Shown one piece after another: positions 8,513 to 16,965 of a DNA stretch of 36,933 nucleotides. Numbering within the stretch: the stretch's first letter is position 1; each line of letters starts with the position of its first letter. The notes beneath the pieces are model-generated. The model was not told where the DNA came from. It saw nothing but the letters and a program-made list of their open reading frames with translations, and made no database searches. This DNA comes from Bacteroides sp. GTDB taxonomy: Bacteria > Bacteroidota > Bacteroidia > Bacteroidales > Bacteroidaceae. The position numbers and the translations under genes were made by a program. Location: NCBI GenBank assembly GCA_017992695.1, contig JAGOOC010000009.1:1-36933 (forward strand), read 5' to 3'.

Positions 8513-9532
8513 TTATCTTACGTACCACAAGCAGTCTTTTCGGATCTCAAGTGGCATCTCTACATTGTCGGTAAAGAGCGCACCGGTTCCCAATCCTTGT
8601 GGCAATGGGTTGTTGTATGTTGCACACCATTGAGCAATGGCATTCAAGCCGATGTTCGACTCCAAAGCCGAAGTAATCCACCAATCAATCTGCCGTTTGC
8701 GCGCCTCTTCGATCCATTCGTTTCCACCCACCATGCCGCCATGCAACGAAGGTTTTAGAATGATGTATTGCGGACGTATCGTGTCGAGCAAACGTTGTTT
8801 ATGCTCCGTGTGGTGGCAACCGATCAGCTCCTCGTCGAGAGCGATGGCCAGGGGCGTTTCGGCCGTGAGACGTGCCATCTCCTCCCACTGACCGGCCCGA
8901 ATGGGCTGTTCGATGGAGTGCAGGTCGAGTTCTGCCAAGCGTTTTAACTTATCGAGTGCATCGGCAGGAGCAAATGCACCGTTGGCATCGACCCGGAGTT
9001 CAACCTCGCGGGCGGTGAAGTGGGCACGGATATGGCGTATCAACGCCAACTCCTCTTCAAAGCCGATGGCACCGATTTTGAGCTTGATGCATCGGAATCC
9101 GGCCTGCATTTTAGCTTCGATCTGTTCAAGCATCTGCCGGTAATTGCCCATCCAGATGAGTCCGTTGATCGGTATTCCTGCCTCTCCCCGACTGAAAGGA
9201 GTATCCCAGAGGGCATAGCTGCCCGTTTGCAGGTGGCGAAAAGCGGTTTCGAGGCCGAATAGGATGGAGGGATAAGGGCGCAGAGCCTCAACATCAACCC
9301 CACCATAGGCGGCTGCGTCGGCGCAAGCTTGCGCTAAAATAGTAGCGTAATCGGGCAGATCGTCGCAACTCAGTTGCGGCAACGGGGCACACTCCCCTAC
9401 CCCCATTCGTCCCGGAAGGGAGTCGGAGGTGAGATGAATATACCACACTTCGCGGGTAACGTAGCTACCTCGCGAAGTACCTGCCGGTTTCTTGAAATGA
9501 AGTTGGTGAGGAATCACCTGAATATGAACCAT
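8513..9532 (-). CDS. menC: o-Succinylbenzoate synthase
   Basis: MenC, of the enolase superfamily, dehydrates SHCHC to o-succinylbenzoate. The 339-aa protein shows all expected residues: KLK with K150 and K152 (acid/base pair), metal ligands D182 (VDANG), E208 (IEQPI) and D233 (ALDEE), and the second base K260 (ILKPS). The capping domain occupies about the first 120 residues. It lies between menB (47-nt gap) and menE (22-nt gap). Confidence 0.94.
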   Translation of the reverse strand: MVHIQVIPHQLHFKKPAGTSRGSYVTREVWYIHLTSDSLPGRMGVGECAPLPQLSCDDLPDYATILAQACADAAAYGGVDVEALRPYPSILFGLETAFRHLQTGSYALWDTPFSRGEAGIPINGLIWMGNYRQMLEQIEAKMQAGFRCIKLKIGAIGFEEELALIRHIRAHFTAREVELRVDANGAFAPADALDKLKRLAELDLHSIEQPIRAGQWEEMARLTAETPLAIALDEELIGCHHTEHKQRLLDTIRPQYIILKPSLHGGMVGGNEWIEEARKRQIDWWITSALESNIGLNAIAQWCATYNNPLPQGLGTGALFTDNVEMPLEIRKDCLWYVR

Positions 9533-9579
9533 AAGCGTTGCATGACTTAGGTAGGCGTTTGTAAGATAGTGCGCCTTGC

Positions 9580-10404
9580 CTAAGGCAGTTTTTGATATTG
9601 TTTGAAGTTCGGTTTACGTTTTTCCAGAAATGCATTCTTGCCTTCCTGAGCCTCGTCGGTCATGTAATACAGCATGGTGGCATCTCCTGCCAGTTCTTGA
9701 ATGCCCGCTTGTCCGTCGAGCTCGGCATTCAGTCCGGCCTTGATCATGCGCAAAGCCAACGGGCTAAGCTCCATCATCTCTTCTCCCCACTTCACATACT
9801 CGTCTTCGAGCTGTTCGAGTGGCACAATGGTATTGATCAGCCCCATATCCAATGCTTCCTGCGCATTGTACTGTCGACAGAGGAACCAGATTTCACGCGC
9901 TTTCTTCTGTCCTACCACCCGAGCCAGGTAGGAAGAGCCGAATCCGGCATCGAAGCTGCCTACACGAGGACCGGTTTGTCCGAAGATTGCATTTTCGGAG
10001 GCGATAGAGAGGTCGCACACCACATGCAGCACATGTCCTCCTCCGATGGCATAGCCATTGACAGCGGCAATAACGGGTTTGGGGATGCTGCGAATTTGTT
10101 TTTGCACATCGAGCACACTCAGTCGGGGCACACCGTCCTTGTCGATGTATCCGCCGTGACCTTTCACGTTCTGATCGCCACCCGAGCAGAAAGCTTTATC
10201 GCCGGCTCCGGTGAAAACCACCACACTGATGTCTTGATGCTCGCGGCAGATGCGCATGGCATCGCTCATTTCGCCGGTAGTGGTTGGAGTGAACGCATTG
10301 CGATAGCGTTCGCGATTGATCGTAATGCGGGCAATGCCGTTATAGAAATCAAACAGAATATCTTCGTATTCTTTGATTGTGGTCCATTCTCTTGCTGTTG
10401 ACAT
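9580..10404 (-). CDS. menB: 1,4-Dihydroxy-2-naphthoyl-CoA synthase
   Basis: MenB, a crotonase-fold enzyme, closes the second ring of the naphthoquinone by an intramolecular Claisen condensation. The 274-aa protein has [16 protein letters not shown] (71-86), the oxyanion-hole region [15 protein letters not shown] (118-132), and [16 protein letters not shown] (141-156). Gly at position 149 in TGPRVGSFD corresponds to the Gly of the bicarbonate-dependent MenB type of E. coli. It lies 39 nt after menD and 47 nt before menC, so menA, which I half expected nearby, is not in this operon. Confidence 0.96.
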   Translation of the reverse strand: MSTAREWTTIKEYEDILFDFYNGIARITINRERYRNAFTPTTTGEMSDAMRICREHQDISVVVFTGAGDKAFCSGGDQNVKGHGGYIDKDGVPRLSVLDVQKQIRSIPKPVIAAVNGYAIGGGHVLHVVCDLSIASENAIFGQTGPRVGSFDAGFGSSYLARVVGQKKAREIWFLCRQYNAQEALDMGLINTIVPLEQLEDEYVKWGEEMMELSPLALRMIKAGLNAELDGQAGIQELAGDATMLYYMTDEAQEGKNAFLEKRKPNFKQYQKLP

Positions 10405-10443
10405 ATCTTTGGGTCTTTATTAAGGGGTTATCGTTTTGATTCT

Positions 10444-12114
10444 TCATTCTTTATTGAGCGAATGATAGTACTCTTTCAAGATGCGTGCATCCTTGTTTTT
10501 ATTGGTGAATACTTCGAGCAACAGGGGTTGCTCAAGCGATTCGGGGTGTGCAAACCGAGCCATCGCTTCGGTGAGTTGCTCCTCGTCTTTGGCTTGCAGG
10601 TAGAGAAAGCCACGCTCTTCGGCCCAACCCCGTGCCGAGGTTTTATGTACGCCTGTCACAAACTTATGCGATGTGCCCGACATATCGAGCCCCGGCAATG
10701 TGTGAAAGATCTCACCACCGCCGTTGTTGAGCAACAAGATGCGAACATTGGGACGAACGTAGTCGTTCCACAACGCATTCATATCGTAGAAGAAACTTAA
10801 ATCGCCAATCAAGACGAAGTTCAGCTTCTCGGATGCCGAAGCATAACCGATGGCGGCAGAGAGCGAACCCTCAATGCCACTTGTGCCGCGATTGCAACAC
10901 ACCTCTACAGTTGGCGGAAGAGAAAACAGTTGGGCATAGCGTATCACGGAGCTATTGGCCAGGTGCAAAGCCGATTGTTCGGGCAGCAACTTGATCAAAG
11001 CACCGATAGCCGACATTTCGGAATAGGCCAATTCGGGTTCGCATTGTTCTTTGCAGGTATTCTCCCACAACAAGGGGTATTGTGGTGTTTTATTCTCCAG
11101 CAAGAAGGCGATCTTTTCGAGAAACTCAAAAGGATCCATCTCGATAACGGTAGTAAGTGAACCGTAGAGATCAACCACCTCACCGTCGGGCGATACGTGC
11201 CAATGCTCCTTAGGCGGATGCTCCCGCAGGTACTTCTTGAGTCGCTTAGACACGATGTGTCCGCCATAAGTAATGAGTAGTTCGGGCTTCATCTTCTCCT
11301 GCACCTCTTGGTTCATCGCAAAGAGTGTCGCATCGAAATTCTTTATAGCCATGCCCGGAATGGTCTGGTTGCTGAGGTGTTCCGTCAGCCAAACAAAATG
11401 CTTGTACAGCATCTTTACATATTTCTTTTCGAACTGATAAATCAGGTTCATTTGCCCCACCACAACCATGCGTTTTTGGTATTTATTGAGGCGCTCAATC
11501 AGTTCGTCGTAGCTACGGTCATAGACGTTGAGCCCTTGATAGCGAGTAATGACGCGTACCTGTGGCAATGCCTCGGTAGTAAATTGAAACAGGGGTTCGG
11601 AGATGGGGACATTGATATGCACCGGCCCTTTGCCGTGATGGTGGGTTTCGAGCAACGCTTCGTTAATCAGTCGGTTGCAGTACCATTCTTCTTCGTCGGT
11701 ATGAACCTCGGGCAGGTTGACTGCCTTTTTCACCAACGAGCCAAATACGCCGGGTTGTGGCAAGGTCTGCCCGTCCATCTGCCCAATCCAACCGGCCGAT
11801 CGGTCGGCCGAGATCACCACTAAAGGCACGTTTTGGTAAAAAGCCTCAGCCACGGCAGGATGTAGGTTGACCAACGCAGTGCCCGAGGTGCAGCATACCG
11901 CAGCAGGCTTTCCGCCCGACAAAGCCAGTCCGATGGCAAAGAAACCCGCACTCCGCTCGTCGGTCACCGAGTAGCAGGTGAAAGAGGGATGGGTGGCCAG
12001 TGTGTGCACAAGGGGAGCATTTCGGCTACCGGGGCACAGCACCACTTTGGTTATCTGATGTGCTTCGAGCAACGCTACGAGCTGAAGAATATTTTTCTTA
12101 TCTGTAAAAGCCAT
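10444..12114 (-). CDS. menD: SEPHCHC synthase (thiamine diphosphate-dependent MenD)
   Basis: MenD adds a succinyl semialdehyde unit from 2-oxoglutarate to isochorismate using thiamine diphosphate. The 556-aa protein has the normal length. An N-terminal pyrimidine-binding domain includes CPGSRNAPL and the cofactor-activating Glu region (VTDERSAGF). The C-terminal pyrophosphate-binding domain has [16 protein letters not shown] and the metal motif running from IGDLSFFYD to [10 protein letters not shown]. It lies 47 nt after menF and 39 nt before menB. Confidence 0.95.
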   Translation of the reverse strand: MAFTDKKNILQLVALLEAHQITKVVLCPGSRNAPLVHTLATHPSFTCYSVTDERSAGFFAIGLALSGGKPAAVCCTSGTALVNLHPAVAEAFYQNVPLVVISADRSAGWIGQMDGQTLPQPGVFGSLVKKAVNLPEVHTDEEEWYCNRLINEALLETHHHGKGPVHINVPISEPLFQFTTEALPQVRVITRYQGLNVYDRSYDELIERLNKYQKRMVVVGQMNLIYQFEKKYVKMLYKHFVWLTEHLSNQTIPGMAIKNFDATLFAMNQEVQEKMKPELLITYGGHIVSKRLKKYLREHPPKEHWHVSPDGEVVDLYGSLTTVIEMDPFEFLEKIAFLLENKTPQYPLLWENTCKEQCEPELAYSEMSAIGALIKLLPEQSALHLANSSVIRYAQLFSLPPTVEVCCNRGTSGIEGSLSAAIGYASASEKLNFVLIGDLSFFYDMNALWNDYVRPNVRILLLNNGGGEIFHTLPGLDMSGTSHKFVTGVHKTSARGWAEERGFLYLQAKDEEQLTEAMARFAHPESLEQPLLLEVFTNKNKDARILKEYYHSLNKE

Positions 12115-12161
12115 GATGTTTCCTTTTGATTATTGATAGCTGTTCAACGGAGGGTTGCCCA

Positions 12162-13292
12162 TTAACCGTTAACCATTGACTGCATTGTTTTTAGTTTCTT
12201 TTCCGTCTCCTGCCATTCGTCTTCCAGTTCTGAAGAGGCAAGCAATCCGCCACCTGCATAAAGCGTCAGCCGGTCATCGGCAATGTGCATGCAACGAAGA
12301 TTAACGTATAAATCGGTTCTTCCCTCGGGATCGATCCAACCGATAAAGCCGGTGTAATAGCGACGGTCGTACCCTTCATTGCGTAGAATAAACCGATAGG
12401 TATCCTCTTTGGGTACTCCGCATACGGCAGGTGTAGGGTGTAGTAAATTCAATAGCGAACCCAAGTGGTGATTGTCGGAAAGTGTAAAGTAGAAATCGGT
12501 CTTTAAATGTGCTAAAGCTCCGGCAAAGGCTGGATATGGCCCCTTCTCGACAGGATGAATGCCCATCGACAGCAATTGCTTGCGGATATAAGAGGAGACG
12601 TATTCCTGCTCTTCCTGGTTTTTATCATCCCACTCTTGGGGCAACTGTCCGTTTTGAAGCGATTGCGTACCGGCCAGTGCTACTGTATTCCACTCTCCCT
12701 GCTCGCCAGAAAGAATCCTTTCGGGCGTACTGCCTAACCAAAGACCGGTTTGAGGGGTATAGCAAAGGTAAACGTAGGAGTGAATGTATCGTTCACAAGC
12801 GCGATAAAAAGCCGTTGCAGGCGAAAAAGCGGTGGTCTTCTCCATCGTCAACGAGCGAGAAAGCACCAGCTTGTCGAATCTCTTCTCGCGTAGGGCACGA
12901 ATAAAAAGTTCGAAGCGAGACACATAGTCGTTGGTCTGCAAACACGGTGAGTGAGGCGATGAGACAAGCAGCGAGTGAGGCGATGAGACAAGTCTCTCAT
13001 CGTAGAAGTTGGTTCCGACCGCAAAGTCGCCTTCCCAGTCGATATCATCCAACGAAAAAACATCGGGTTCAATGAGCACAATCGGACAGGCATCACTCGC
13101 TTGGAAAGGAGCAATCACAAATCCACGCTGTTCATTCAGCTCGGTCATAGCGCCTACTGTACGAACAGCTCCCTCTCTCTGCATCAAAAAACGAGGTGTC
13201 TCCTCTCCCGGTATGCGATACAAAGCAAAGGAGCACTGCCTACGTATTAACTCATCAATCCGCTTGCCAGGAGCAAGGTTCAGTGGTGTCAT
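12162..13292 (-). CDS. menF: Isochorismate synthase
   Basis: MenF isomerises chorismate to isochorismate, the committed step of menaquinone synthesis. The 376-aa protein belongs to the chorismate-binding family: KLVLSRS in mid-protein, LAGTQSLQNG, the Glu-rich DDKNQEEQEYV segment, LLHPTPAVCGVP and YTGFIGWID near the C terminus. Its ATG overlaps the stop of the HAD-MenI fusion (ATGA at 13289-13292), so the two are translationally coupled. Residues near 104-118 contain a tandem LVSSPHS duplication from a 24-bp DNA repeat (12949-12992), just before the catalytic domain and probably in a linker. Confidence 0.93.
   Translation of the reverse strand: MTPLNLAPGKRIDELIRRQCSFALYRIPGEETPRFLMQREGAVRTVGAMTELNEQRGFVIAPFQASDACPIVLIEPDVFSLDDIDWEGDFAVGTNFYDERLVSSPHSLLVSSPHSPCLQTNDYVSRFELFIRALREKRFDKLVLSRSLTMEKTTAFSPATAFYRACERYIHSYVYLCYTPQTGLWLGSTPERILSGEQGEWNTVALAGTQSLQNGQLPQEWDDKNQEEQEYVSSYIRKQLLSMGIHPVEKGPYPAFAGALAHLKTDFYFTLSDNHHLGSLLNLLHPTPAVCGVPKEDTYRFILRNEGYDRRYYTGFIGWIDPEGRTDLYVNLRCMHIADDRLTLYAGGGLLASSELEDEWQETEKKLKTMQSMVNG
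12949..12992 (-). repeat. 24-bp-period tandem repeat inside menF
   Basis: The 20-mer GAGTGAGGCGATGAGACAAG occurs at 12949-12968 and 12973-12992, a period of 24 bp. This adds exactly eight codons, so the frame is kept. The protein reads LVSSPHSLLVSSPHSP across it. It is a natural site for slippage between strains. Confidence 0.9.
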
Positions 13293-14521
13293 CTTCTTTT
13301 CAATATACTGTTAACAACCCGAATAGAAGAGACTAGCTTAGCTGTAGAAGTGAAAACATCCACGTTCCATACATGAGACGAGCGGCCTTTGTGCACAATG
13401 GTTGCTACAGCGCGCACCGTATCACCTTCATGGGCCGACGAGATGTGGTTTCCACTCACCTGCATGCCCACAACGAACTCATCGGGCTGACACAGAATCA
13501 TTGACCCCAAACCGGCTACCGTTTCGGCTAAAGCCAGTGTAGCCCCTCCGTGCAAAATGCCAAAAGGCTGACGGGTGCGTTCATCCACAGGCATGGTTGC
13601 TTCGATGCGATCTTCGGATGTATACGTGTATTGAATGCCAAGGTTACCCATCAATGCATGGCGTGCTTGCTCATTGAGCAGGTCCAACGGCACATCTTCG
13701 GGGTGAATATCGGCTAGAACAGATTTCTCAATGGCCAAGGCAACACCGTCTTCATCGTTTGATTCAGTTACCATATCGGCACAAACCTTCACCGAATGGG
13801 GCGCATTGCCCATGGCAATACCCAGTCCGGCCAACTGTAACATGGAAACATCGCAAACGCCATCACCAATGGCAATAACCTCTCCACTTTTGATTTCAAG
13901 TATTTCGAGCAGAGCACCCAGTGTATTGGCTTTGTTTATGGAAGGGGGCACTACTTCGAGAAAGTAGGACTCAGAACGAAACACGTCGAGCGCTCCATTC
14001 AATCGCTTGCGCCATTTATCTTCGAGATTGACCAGTGCCTCTTCATCATCACTCACCAACATGCATTTGCAGGGAGCAAAGTCAATGGCTATGGAAAACT
14101 CTTCCTCTTTGACCAACTGCATGTTGTTTATTTCGGCTTCGCGGAGAATGTGTTCGTTGTCAAGCGAAGTAGTAATAATACGCTCCTCGTGATAGGTAAA
14201 AAGATCGAAACCGTTTTTGCGGGCTTGCTTCTCGATATAAGGAACCATTTCGGGGTTTATTCGTCGTTCAAAGAGCAACTCACCGTTTTGAGCATTAATA
14301 ATTTGCCCACCATTATAGGAAAGGATATACCCTCCATAATTGCCAAGTTCGAGCGCTTTGACCAATGGCATCAATCCATAGGTCGGTCTGCCCGAGGCCA
14401 AAACAACACGCACCCCCATTTGTTGCACTTTGAGTATAGCAGCATGCGTGCGTGCACTAATTTTTTGTTCTGTATTGAGTAACGTTCCGTCTACATCAAG
14501 GACTAATAATTTATACTTCAT
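13289..14521 (-). CDS. HAD-IIB (Cof-type) hydrolase fused to a MenI-like hotdog thioesterase
   Basis: This 410-aa protein has two domains. Residues 1-268 are a Cof/HAD-IIB phosphatase: DVDGT with D9 and D11, Ser43 in ASGRP, Lys197, and motif IV GDGVCD at 219-224, which departs from the usual GDxxND by a Cys where Asn is expected. Residues 283-410 are a PaaI/YdiI-type thioesterase with MPVDERTRQPFGILHGG (310-326) and catalytic Glu333, very close to E. coli YdiI (MenI), which hydrolyses DHNA-CoA. Being first in the men operon, it most likely supplies the DHNA-CoA thioesterase step; the HAD substrate is unknown. It overlaps menF by 4 nt. The TATCTTTG box is at 14546-14553. Confidence 0.88.
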   Translation of the reverse strand: MKYKLLVLDVDGTLLNTEQKISARTHAAILKVQQMGVRVVLASGRPTYGLMPLVKALELGNYGGYILSYNGGQIINAQNGELLFERRINPEMVPYIEKQARKNGFDLFTYHEERIITTSLDNEHILREAEINNMQLVKEEEFSIAIDFAPCKCMLVSDDEEALVNLEDKWRKRLNGALDVFRSESYFLEVVPPSINKANTLGALLEILEIKSGEVIAIGDGVCDVSMLQLAGLGIAMGNAPHSVKVCADMVTESNDEDGVALAIEKSVLADIHPEDVPLDLLNEQARHALMGNLGIQYTYTSEDRIEATMPVDERTRQPFGILHGGATLALAETVAGLGSMILCQPDEFVVGMQVSGNHISSAHEGDTVRAVATIVHKGRSSHVWNVDVFTSTAKLVSSIRVVNSILKRR

Positions 14522-14545
14522 GGTTTCACTGTTTTGTTCTGCTTA

Positions 14546-14553
14546 CAAAGATA
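14546..14553 (-). promoter_or_regulatory. -7 box of the menaquinone operon
   Basis: TATCTTTG on the minus strand fits the Bacteroides -7 consensus and is 24 nt before the ATG of the HAD-MenI gene. The -33 element is not convincing. No other internal promoter of this type was noticed between the six men genes. Confidence 0.65.
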
Positions 14554-14593
14554 GAATTATTTAGAGAAACACGACAGTGCGTTGGCAAAAAAA

Positions 14594-14707
14594 TACAGGC
14601 TACGAAGTTCACAATCTTTAAAAAACGAACAACACAAGAATGAAAACGAAATACAACCATTCTATTGAAGCATCAACAAATCCATATATGCGCTTCCGTA
14701 GCCTGTA
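14594..14707. repeat. Long inverted repeat in the men/rlmF intergenic region
   Basis: TACAGGCTACGAAG (14594-14607) pairs with CTTCCGTAGCCTGTA (14693-14707) over 14 bp with one bulged base, enclosing 85 nt of A-rich sequence. Further right, GTTTTGTT (14780-14787) and AACAAAAC (14799-14806) form an 8-bp stem. The 369-bp gap 14522-14890 otherwise holds only the two divergent promoters. The repeat could be a small RNA fold or a remnant of a small mobile repeat; I cannot tell. Confidence 0.5.
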
Positions 14708-14877
14708 AAATCAACTCTCCAAGAATCAACTCCTCATTATATTCCTTCAATATCAATAGCTCTTTCATGCCTCACGAACGTTTTGTTGTTGCAATAAGAA
14801 CAAAACTTAGGTGAAAATGATTTGCCATAGCGAACTAAAGAAGTGAAAAGAATCGGAATTTAACGAAAGATTCTCTT

Positions 14878-14885
14878 TATCTTTG
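14878..14885 (+). promoter_or_regulatory. -7 box directly before rlmF
   Basis: TATCTTTG ends only 5 nt before the rlmF ATG (14891). Transcription from it would begin at or within a couple of bases of the start codon, giving a leaderless or nearly leaderless mRNA. A short inverted repeat AGAATC/GATTCT (about 14849-14874) lies just upstream. A clear -33 box is missing. Confidence 0.5.
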
Positions 14886-14890
14886 CCACC

Positions 14891-15775
14891 ATGGCAGAAA
14901 GAAGAGAATTACACCCCCGAAACCAACACAATGGTCAGTACGATTTCACTAAGCTGATCGCCAACTACCCCCCACTTCAGAGATTTGTGGCACTCAATCC
15001 ATACGGAACTTTATCCATCAACTTCTTCGATCCGCAAGCGGTAAAAGCACTCAACAAAGCGCTACTAAAGAGTCACTATGGCATTACCTATTGGGATATT
15101 CCCCGCAACAGTCTGTGTCCTCCTATTCCCGGAAGAGCCGATTACATCCATTACTTGGCCGACTTAATAGGCGTTACGCCCCAAACAAAAACCACTCATC
15201 GCATACTCGACATTGGTGTAGGCGCCAACTGCATCTACCCCATTATCGGATGCACCGAATATGGCTGGACATTTGTAGGAAGCGATATTGATGCTGCGTC
15301 GCTGGCCAATGCCCGAAAGATAGCCACCTGCAACCCCATACTCGCCCACCACATCGAGCTACGTCTGCAAACAGACAAGCAATCTATTTTTAAAGGAGTC
15401 ATTGCACCCGGCGAACAGTTTGAAGCTACACTCTGTAATCCGCCGTTTCACAGCTCTGCCGAAGAGGCCGAACAAGGCACACTTCGCAAACTCAGCAGTT
15501 TAAAAGGCAAGAGTGTATCGAAAGTACGACTCAACTTTGGCGGGAACGCCAATGAACTATGGTGTGAAGGCGGTGAATTGAGCTTTCTTCTTCGAATGAT
15601 TGAGGAGAGTCGCATCTTTAAACATCAATGCAATTGGTTTACTACCTTGGTGTCAAAGGCCGCTCATCTCGAAAAGCTTTACAAACAACTACAAGCTGTA
15701 GGGGCCACCGAATACAAAACCATTGATATGCAACAAGGAACCAAAAGCAGCCGCATACTGGCGTGGCGCTTCTAA
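14891..15775 (+). CDS. rlmF: 23S rRNA (adenine(1618)-N(6))-methyltransferase
   Basis: RlmF methylates A1618 of 23S rRNA. The 294-aa protein starts with the family signature [14 protein letters not shown] (6-19), which fixes the start at 14891. The SAM-binding motif DIGVGANC is at 107-114 and the catalytic NPPFH motif of N6-adenine methyltransferases at 183-187. A YgbA-like gene follows 12 nt later and is probably co-transcribed. Confidence 0.95.
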   Translation: MAERRELHPRNQHNGQYDFTKLIANYPPLQRFVALNPYGTLSINFFDPQAVKALNKALLKSHYGITYWDIPRNSLCPPIPGRADYIHYLADLIGVTPQTKTTHRILDIGVGANCIYPIIGCTEYGWTFVGSDIDAASLANARKIATCNPILAHHIELRLQTDKQSIFKGVIAPGEQFEATLCNPPFHSSAEEAEQGTLRKLSSLKGKSVSKVRLNFGGNANELWCEGGELSFLLRMIEESRIFKHQCNWFTTLVSKAAHLEKLYKQLQAVGATEYKTIDMQQGTKSSRILAWRF

Positions 15776-15787
15776 ACCATAAGAAAG

Positions 15788-16084
15788 ATGAAATCGAACA
15801 TTGCCCACGAAAAACGAATTGTAGCGTTAATGATACGACTCTATTGTCGCAAGAAAGAGAAGAACAAAGAACTTTGTGCCGATTGCTCAGCATTGATTGA
15901 ATATGCTCATGCTCGCCTTGACCGATGTCCATTTGGTGAAGAGAAAGAAGCCTGCAAGCGATGCTCCATACATTGCTACAAACCCACCCTGCGCGAACGG
16001 ATGCGAGAGGTGATGCGTTTTTCTGGTCCTCGCATGTTACTGTATGCACCACTGGAAGCTATTCGACATTGGATGCATCTATAA
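15788..16084 (+). CDS. YgbA-like (nitrous oxide-stimulated promoter family) Cys-rich protein
   Basis: This 98-aa protein resembles the YgbA_NO family, whose E. coli member is induced by nitric oxide through NsrR. It has seven cysteines (residues 20, 30, 33, 47, 56, 59, 63), including the patterns LCADC and CKRCSIHC, which could bind a metal or an iron-sulfur cluster. It is basic and has no signal peptide, so it should be cytoplasmic. It follows rlmF by 12 nt. The molecular function is not known to me; a role in nitrosative stress is inferred from the family name only. Confidence 0.8.
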   Translation: MKSNIAHEKRIVALMIRLYCRKKEKNKELCADCSALIEYAHARLDRCPFGEEKEACKRCSIHCYKPTLRERMREVMRFSGPRMLLYAPLEAIRHWMHL

Positions 16085-16199
16085 CACAACACCTTAGGTT
16101 AAAATAAGAAAGTATTTGCGAAACAAATCAACTATGACATCTGTTCTTTCAGTGGCTTTACCAACGAAGGGAATGCCAATTGAACTTAATAGATCAAAT

Positions 16200-16877
16200 A
16201 TGAAAAAGTATGTTGCTGAGATGATAGGTACAATGATACTTGTACTTATGGGCTGTGGTAGTGCCGTTTTTGCTGGAATAGGTCAGCCCTTTGCTGCAGT
16301 TGGCACCTTGGGGGTAGCCTTTGCTTTTGGTTTAGCCGTGTTGATCATGGCCTATACGATAGGGAAAGTATCAGGTTGTCATATTAATCCGGCTATCACA
16401 TTGGGGGTATGGATGTCCAATAGAATGTCATCAAAAGATGCGATCATGTATATGATTTTTCAAGTCATAGGGGCTATCATCGGATCATCTATTCTTTACG
16501 TGTTGGCAAAAGATTCGGGAGCTACTACTACGCTGACGGGGGCTAATGGATATAGCAATGTAGTTACTGCCTTTGTGGCCGAAGCGGTGTTTACGTTTAT
16601 TTTCGTATTGGTGGTGTTAGGTTCTACTTCGAAAGGAGCCAATAATCAGTTTGCAGGCATTGCCATCGGTCTAGCACTCGTTTTAGTTCATATTGTTTGT
16701 ATTCCTATTACAGGTACATCGGTCAATCCGGCACGTAGCATCGGCCCGGCCTTGTTTCAAGGTGGTGAGGCTATTTCACAATTGTGGCTGTTTATCATCG
16801 CTCCATTCCTCGGTGGAGCAGTGGCATCTATTGTCTGGAGAACGTTGGATACTGCACCGACAGAAGAAAAAGCGTAA
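16200..16877 (+). CDS. aqpZ: Aquaporin Z (water channel)
   Basis: This inner-membrane channel of about 225 aa has six transmembrane helices. Both NPA loops are intact: HINPAITLGVWM and SVNPARSIGPALF. The aromatic/arginine filter appears to be of the water-selective type, with Phe in the second helix (AFAFGLAVLIM), His in VHIVCIP, the small residue in TGTSVNPAR and the Arg of NPAR. ATG at 16200 (MKKYVAEMIGTMI) matches family N termini; an open frame extends upstream to 16116 with an ATG at 16134, but those extra residues do not look like an aquaporin. The gene is 115 nt after the YgbA-like gene and is followed by a strong hairpin at 16892. Confidence 0.95.
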   Translation: MKKYVAEMIGTMILVLMGCGSAVFAGIGQPFAAVGTLGVAFAFGLAVLIMAYTIGKVSGCHINPAITLGVWMSNRMSSKDAIMYMIFQVIGAIIGSSILYVLAKDSGATTTLTGANGYSNVVTAFVAEAVFTFIFVLVVLGSTSKGANNQFAGIAIGLALVLVHIVCIPITGTSVNPARSIGPALFQGGEAISQLWLFIIAPFLGGAVASIVWRTLDTAPTEEKA

Positions 16878-16891
16878 GTAGCAATACAAAA

Positions 16892-16945
16892 ATTGCATAA
16901 ATTCCATGGTTTCCGTTTACTGAGAAACCATGGAATTTATGCAAT
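16892..16945. terminator. 22-bp perfect-stem hairpin between aqpZ and pgm
   Basis: The arms 16892-16913 and 16924-16945 are perfectly complementary over 22 bp with a 10-nt loop (CGTTTACTGA). It lies between convergent genes, 15 nt after the aqpZ stop and 20 nt beyond the pgm stop, and probably ends both transcripts. The core carries GGTTTC...GAAACC and CCATGG. The stem is longer than the other terminators in this window. Confidence 0.8.
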
Positions 16946-16965
16946 CAATGATTCGCTTTAATTAC

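Noticed and set aside
14673-14768. 31-codon minus-strand ORF (starts MKELLILKEY) in the men/rlmF gap
   Set aside because: Its end overlaps the inverted-repeat arm, no well-spaced promoter box was found, and one short ORF in AT-rich DNA is expected by chance. It would be worth checking for conservation.
16116-16877. Aquaporin with 28 extra N-terminal residues
   Set aside because: The upstream start is TTG, and the extra residues do not resemble aquaporins; ATG 16200 matches the family.
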